DNA of 35,328 nucleotides from Caldilineaceae bacterium SB0661_bin_34 (lineage in GTDB: Bacteria > Chloroflexota > Anaerolineae > Caldilineales > Caldilineaceae), in assembly GCA_009841145.1 (NCBI GenBank), contig VXMJ01000050.1, forward strand, positions 1 to 35,328, written 5' to 3'. The notes under the pieces are model-generated. The model did not search any database and was not told the DNA's origin. It saw nothing but the letters and a program-made list of their open reading frames with translations. A program made the translations under genes and the position numbers. Positions 32,263 to 35,328 of the stretch are shown here, piece after piece. How positions within the stretch are numbered: position 1 is the stretch's first letter; each line of letters begins with the position of its first letter.

Positions 32263-33507
32263 CTTGGTGAAATTGTGGGGTGTAACATAGGCGGTTGCAC
32301 GGTGGCCGTCGCCGGCAGGCACCGTGTGCGTCCTGGCCCGGCGACCCTCGAGAGCACGCCCCATGTCCCACAAGCGCTACATCGTCGAACTGTGCCCGGA
32401 GGAGCGGAGCCGCCTGCGGCAACTGACCGCAACCGGCAACCCCAAGACCCAGGCCCGGCGGCGGGCCCAGATCTGGCTCCTCTGCGACCAGGGCCCGGAA
32501 GGGCCGGCCTGGACCGACGCCCGCACGGCGGAGGCCGTGGGCGTGACCGAGATGACCGTGTCGCGGGCGCGCCGGGCCCTGGTCGAGGAGGGGCTGGAGG
32601 CGGCCCTGCAGCGCAAGCCGCGCCCGCCGCGTCCGCCCAAGCTGGACGGGACGGCCGAGGCCGAGTTGGTCCGGCTGGCCTGCTCGACGCCGCCGCCCGG
32701 ACGCGCATGCTGGACCCTGAAGCTGCTGGCGGCCGAGCTGGTGGCCCTGGAGGTGGTCGATGCGATTGCACCCGAGACGGTGCGCCGGGCGCTCAAAAAA
32801 ACGCGTTGAAGCCGTGGCAGAAGCAAGGCTGGTGCATTCCCCCGCAGGCCAACGCCGCCTTCGTGCACAACATGGAGGATGTGCTGGAGGTTTACCACCG
32901 CCCCCCGGACGACCGCTTTCCAGTGGTCTGCGTGGACGAAACCAGCAAGCAGCTGGTCGCGGAAACGCGCCTGCCGCAGCCGGCGGCGCCCGGCCAGCCG
33001 GTCCGCTACGACTACGAGTACCGGCGCCACGGGGTCTGCAACCTGTTCCTGCTCACGGCTCCCAAACTGGGCTGGCGCACCGTCAAGGTTACGGCCCGAC
33101 GCACCAAGTTGGATTTCGCCGCCGTCCTGCGCGACCTGGTGGATGTGCACTTTCCCGAAGCCGAAAAAGGTGGTCCTGGTCTGCGACAACCTCAACACGC
33201 ACCACCCCAGCGTGCTCTACGAGGCCTTCCCGCCGGCCGAGGCCCGGCGCATCGCGGCGCGCCTGGAGTGGCACTACACGCCCAAGCACGGCAGCTGGCT
33301 CAACATCGCCGAAATCGAATTCAGCGCCTTGGCCGCGCAGTGCCTGGCCCGGCGCATCGCCAGCGAGGCCGAGCTGAAGGCCGAGATCGAGGCCTGGGTG
33401 CGCGAGCGCAACGCCTTGGGCAGGCCCGTGCATTGGCAGTTCACGACCGAGGACGCCCGCATCAAACTTCTGCATCTGTACCCCACATTTGAGTGAAGTT
33501 GACCCAC
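32254..33507 (+). mobile_element. IS630-family insertion sequence, copy A (1254 bp), inside fic
   Basis: It starts GTGGGGTAACTT (32254) and ends with the reverse complement of GTGGGTCAACTT (33507); the ends match at 19 of 27 positions. TA duplications sit at 32252-32253 and 33508-33509. Its transposase is frameshifted twice, so it depends on another copy to move. It is related to copy B (34024-35274) but clearly diverged, so neither is a recent duplicate of the other. Confidence 0.9.
32363..33496 (+). pseudogene. IS630-family transposase, copy A, with an extra frameshift
   Basis: The N-terminal frame from ATG 32363 (MSHKRYIVELCPEERSRLRQ) carries the helix-turn-helix part and stops at 32809. 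An A7 run at 32795-32801 allows a -1 slip to LKKNALKPWQKQGW, starting the catalytic frame: VVCVDETSKQLVAET (D), then the second aspartate region. An A5 run at 33164-33168 has one base more than copy B. This throws the ribosome out of frame just before VVLVCDNLNTHHPS. The rest (EWHYTPKHGSWLNIAEIEFS, with the final E) is readable in the shifted frame to 33496. The first shift is probably programmed; the second is a mutation. Confidence 0.85.
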
Positions 33508-33650
33508 TAGATGCCATGAACCAAGCGGATGCTGGCGATCTTTCGGTTTTGACCGATTTCCTGATCGCCATGAATCGAAAGGCCATTCGCATGGTGATGC
33601 ACGAGTTCTCGATTGAGGAACGCCTACGGGTGTTGGGTTCCGGAGTGTAG
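33508..33650 (+). pseudogene. Fic-domain protein, 3' part after the insertion
   Basis: Continuation of the gene starting at 31414. After one TA is removed the frame reads DAMNQADAGDLSVLTDFLIA and then MNRKAIRMVMHEFSIEERLR before TAG at 33648-33650. The A-x-x-QADAGDLS-L block is the usual element just after the last Fic-fold strand. It is separated from its promoter and start by 1.25 kb of inserted DNA and should not be translated as part of Fic. Confidence 0.85.
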
Positions 33651-33826
33651 CAATGGCACAAACCCGGATGTGTGCACTAAAGTTCTGCGCGCATCAGACC
33701 GCTTGGAGCACGTCATACAGGCGATCCGGAATGAACGTAGGCGGCAGGGAAGTCAGACCCATTGACTTACTTTTGGTACCTCGCAGGATTCGTCTGCCCA
33801 GGCCGTCTGAATTGCCCAGGTGGTTG
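33651..33826. other. Short region between two interrupted genes
   Basis: A reverse-strand frame can be read here (GRRILRGTKSKSMGLTSLPP, then FIPDRLYDVLQAV and a stop near 33700), overlapping the end of the fragment at 33827-34023 in another frame. It has no recognised family; it may be a real short gene end or chance. Confidence 0.3.
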
Positions 33827-34023
33827 TCATCGTCGTTGGCGCAGCCCCGGATAATCACCCATCGTCAGTTCATCGGGTGGCAGCGGTGCGCCGAGAATCA
33901 CTGCTGCTTCCTCGGCATCGTTGAGCACGAAACGGATCATGATGCGGGTCAACCTGTACAAGAGGCCCACCAGGACCGACAAATCACCGCCATCCGCCTG
34001 TTCCAGGGCATACATGTAACCTA
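33827..34023 (-). pseudogene. C-terminal part of a gene interrupted by IS630 copy B (Fic-like tail)
   Basis: The reverse frame reads GYMYALEQADGGDLSVLVGL, LYRLTRIMIRFVLNDAEEAA and on to DYPGLRQRR, stop at 33827. The Y-x-x-A-x-x-QADGGDLSVL block closely parallels the tail of the fic gene at 33508 (DAMNQADAGDLSVL), so this may be another Fic-family C-terminus. The upstream part lies beyond the element at 35275-35328 and joins in frame when one TA is removed. The rest of the gene is outside the window. Confidence 0.6.
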
Positions 34024-35274
34024 GTGGGTCAACTTCACTCAAATGTAGGGTACAGGTGGAGGAGTTTGGTGCGGGCGTCCTCGGTCGTGAAGAGCCAGCG
34101 CACGGGCGTGCCCAGGGCATTGCGGTCGCGCACCCAGGCCTCGATCTCGGCCCGCAGCTCGGCCTCGCTGGCGATGCGCCGGTCCAGGCACTGTGCGGCC
34201 AGGGCCGCGAACTCGAGTTCGGCGATGTTGAGCCAGCTGCCGTGCTTGGGCGTGTAGTGCCACTCCAGCCGCGCGGCGATGCGTCGGGCCTCGGCCGGCG
34301 GGAAGGCCTCGTAGAGTACGCTGGGGTGATGCGTGTTGAGGTTGTCGCAGACCAGGACCACCGTCTCGGCCTGCGGGAAGTGCACGTCCGTCAGGTCGCG
34401 CAGGACAGCGGCGAAATCCAACTTGGTGCGCCGCGCCGTGACCTTGACCGTGCGCCAGCCCCGCTTGGGGGCTGTGAGCATGAACAGGTGGCAGACCCCG
34501 TGGCGCCGGTACTCGTAGTCGTAGCGGAGCGGCTGGCCGGGGGCCGGCGGTTGGGGGATGCGGGTTTCGGCCACCAGCTGCTTGCTGCTCTCGTCCACGC
34601 AGACCACCGGGCGGCGGTCGTCCACCGGTGCCTGGTAGACGGTGAGCACATCCTCCATGTTGTGCACGAAGGCGGCATTGGCCTGCGGGGGGATGCACCA
34701 GCACTGCTTCCGCCAGGGCTTCAGAGCGTTTTTTTGAGCGTGCGGCGCACCGTCTCTGGTGCGATCGAATCCACTACCTCCAGGGCCACCAGCTCGGCCG
34801 CCAGCAGCTTCAGGGTCCAGCGCGCGCGTCCGGGCGGCGGACGCGAGCAGGCCAGCCGGACCAGCTCGGCCTCGGCCGTCCCGTCCAGCTTGGGCGGGCG
34901 CGGCGGACGCGGCTTGCGCTGCAGGGCCGCTTCCAGCCCCTCCTCGACCAAGGCCCGGCGCGCCCGCGACACGGTCATCTCCGTCACACCCACGGCCTCC
35001 GCCGTGCGGGCATCGGTCCAGGCCGGCCCTTCCGGTCCCTGGTCGCAGAACAGCCAGATCTGGGCCCGGCGCCGAGCCTTGGTCGTGGGGCTGCCGGTCG
35101 CGGTCAGGGACCGCAGGCGGGTCCGTTCCCCCGGGGACAGTTCGACGAGGTAGCGCTTGTGGGACATGGGAGATCTCGATGGTTGCCGGGCCAGGACGCA
35201 GCACGGCACCTGCCGGTCGCGGCCACCGGGCGACAACCTATGTTACACCCCACAATTTCACCAAGTTACTCCAC
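34024..35274 (-). mobile_element. IS630-family insertion sequence, copy B (1251 bp)
   Basis: It begins GTGGGTCAACTT at 34024 and ends at 35274 with the reverse complement of GTGGAGTAACTT. TA flanks are at 34022-34023 and 35275-35276. The orientation is opposite to copy A. It carries a transposase whose two frames need only the single A-run slip, so it may be autonomous and could mobilise copy A in trans. Confidence 0.9.
34035..35167 (-). CDS. IS630-family transposase, copy B, two frames joined by -1 slippage
   Basis: The N-terminal frame starts at ATG 35167 (MSHKRYLVELSPGERTRLRS) and ends at 34721; it contains the HTH region (TDARTAEAVGVTEMTVSRAR). An A7 run on the coding strand (34729-34735) permits a -1 slip to LKKNALKPWRKQCW. 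The catalytic frame then runs unbroken to 34035 with VVCVDESSKQLVAET (first D), VVLVCDNLNTHHPS (second D) and YTPKHGSWLNIAELEF (E). This is the DDE triad of IS630 transposases, and apart from the slip the gene is complete. Confidence 0.9.
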
Positions 35275-35328
35275 TAAGCCTTTCGTATGGACGAATGTGA
35301 AGACACGGGTTATCCTTGCGAGGTCTTG
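35275..35328 (-). pseudogene. Upstream flank of the gene interrupted by IS630 copy B
   Basis: The last 54 bp, read on the reverse strand, give QDLARITRVFTFVHTKG. When element 34024-35274 and one TA are deleted, the frame continues LGYMYALEQADGG into the fragment at 33827-34023. It shows that the element split a reading frame that continues off the right edge. The short peptide alone does not identify the family. Confidence 0.55.

Noticed and set aside
34056-35153. Forward open frame of ~365 codons opposite IS630 copy B transposase
   Set aside because: Antisense shadow; DDE motifs are on the reverse strand.

Overview
The window is GC-rich bacterial chromosome (G+C not counted; high by eye) from a lineage I cannot name. 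Dipeptide-type ABC permeases, an M20-family protein, a phytanoyl-CoA-dioxygenase-like enzyme, many toxin-antitoxin (TA) and Fic genes and several worn insertion sequences suggest a mobile-element-loaded accessory region of a free-living or host-associated (for example sponge or soil) bacterium. That placement is inference only. No rRNA, tRNA or CRISPR array was recognised.

Layout. 1-720: left part of an IS607-type element, with a decayed serine recombinase and the start of tnpB. 733-4102: reverse-strand operon dppB-dppC-M20, each gene overlapping the next by ATGA. 4461-5192: a VapBC-type TA pair with a readable promoter and palindrome. 5485-8471: a small unknown protein coupled to a PhyH-like oxygenase, then a beta-propeller-like lipoprotein. 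8958-14126 (reverse): Phd antitoxin, PIN toxin, small unknown gene, Hen1 and Pnkp; the last two form the bacterial RNA-repair and 3'-end methylation cassette, with all catalytic residues checked intact. 14341-15605: an IS701-like relic and an IS630-family element. 15988-16524: a second copy of the first TA family with an intact antitoxin and a destroyed PIN toxin.

17077-20750 (reverse): a three-gene operon with a small nuclease-like toxin candidate, a DUF2283-HTH antitoxin/regulator and a PHP-plus-SMC-like ATPase of TrlF architecture. A palindrome sits inside the operon's predicted promoter, and the ATPase has one frameshift. 20891-27205 (reverse): three tandem SWIM zinc-finger paralogues. 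The first two are intact; the third has two frameshifts and has lost its zinc-binding histidine. A ~145-bp direct repeat lies upstream of copies 1 and 3, and an IS110 relic lies upstream of copy 2.

27501-33650: a VapBC pair, a Fic gene whose ribosome-binding site lies in a perfect 21-bp inverted repeat, a truncated nucleobase permease, two small overlapping ORFs, and a second Fic gene cut by an IS630-family element that can be removed on paper to restore the frame. 33827-35328: a related IS630 copy in the opposite orientation interrupts another gene whose tail resembles that Fic gene.

The most system-like parts are the toxin/DUF2283-HTH/PHP-ATPase operon, the SWIM array, and the TA plus Hen1-Pnkp neighbourhood. 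The surrounding insertion sequences, relics and broken TA genes look like a defence or addiction island under rapid turnover.
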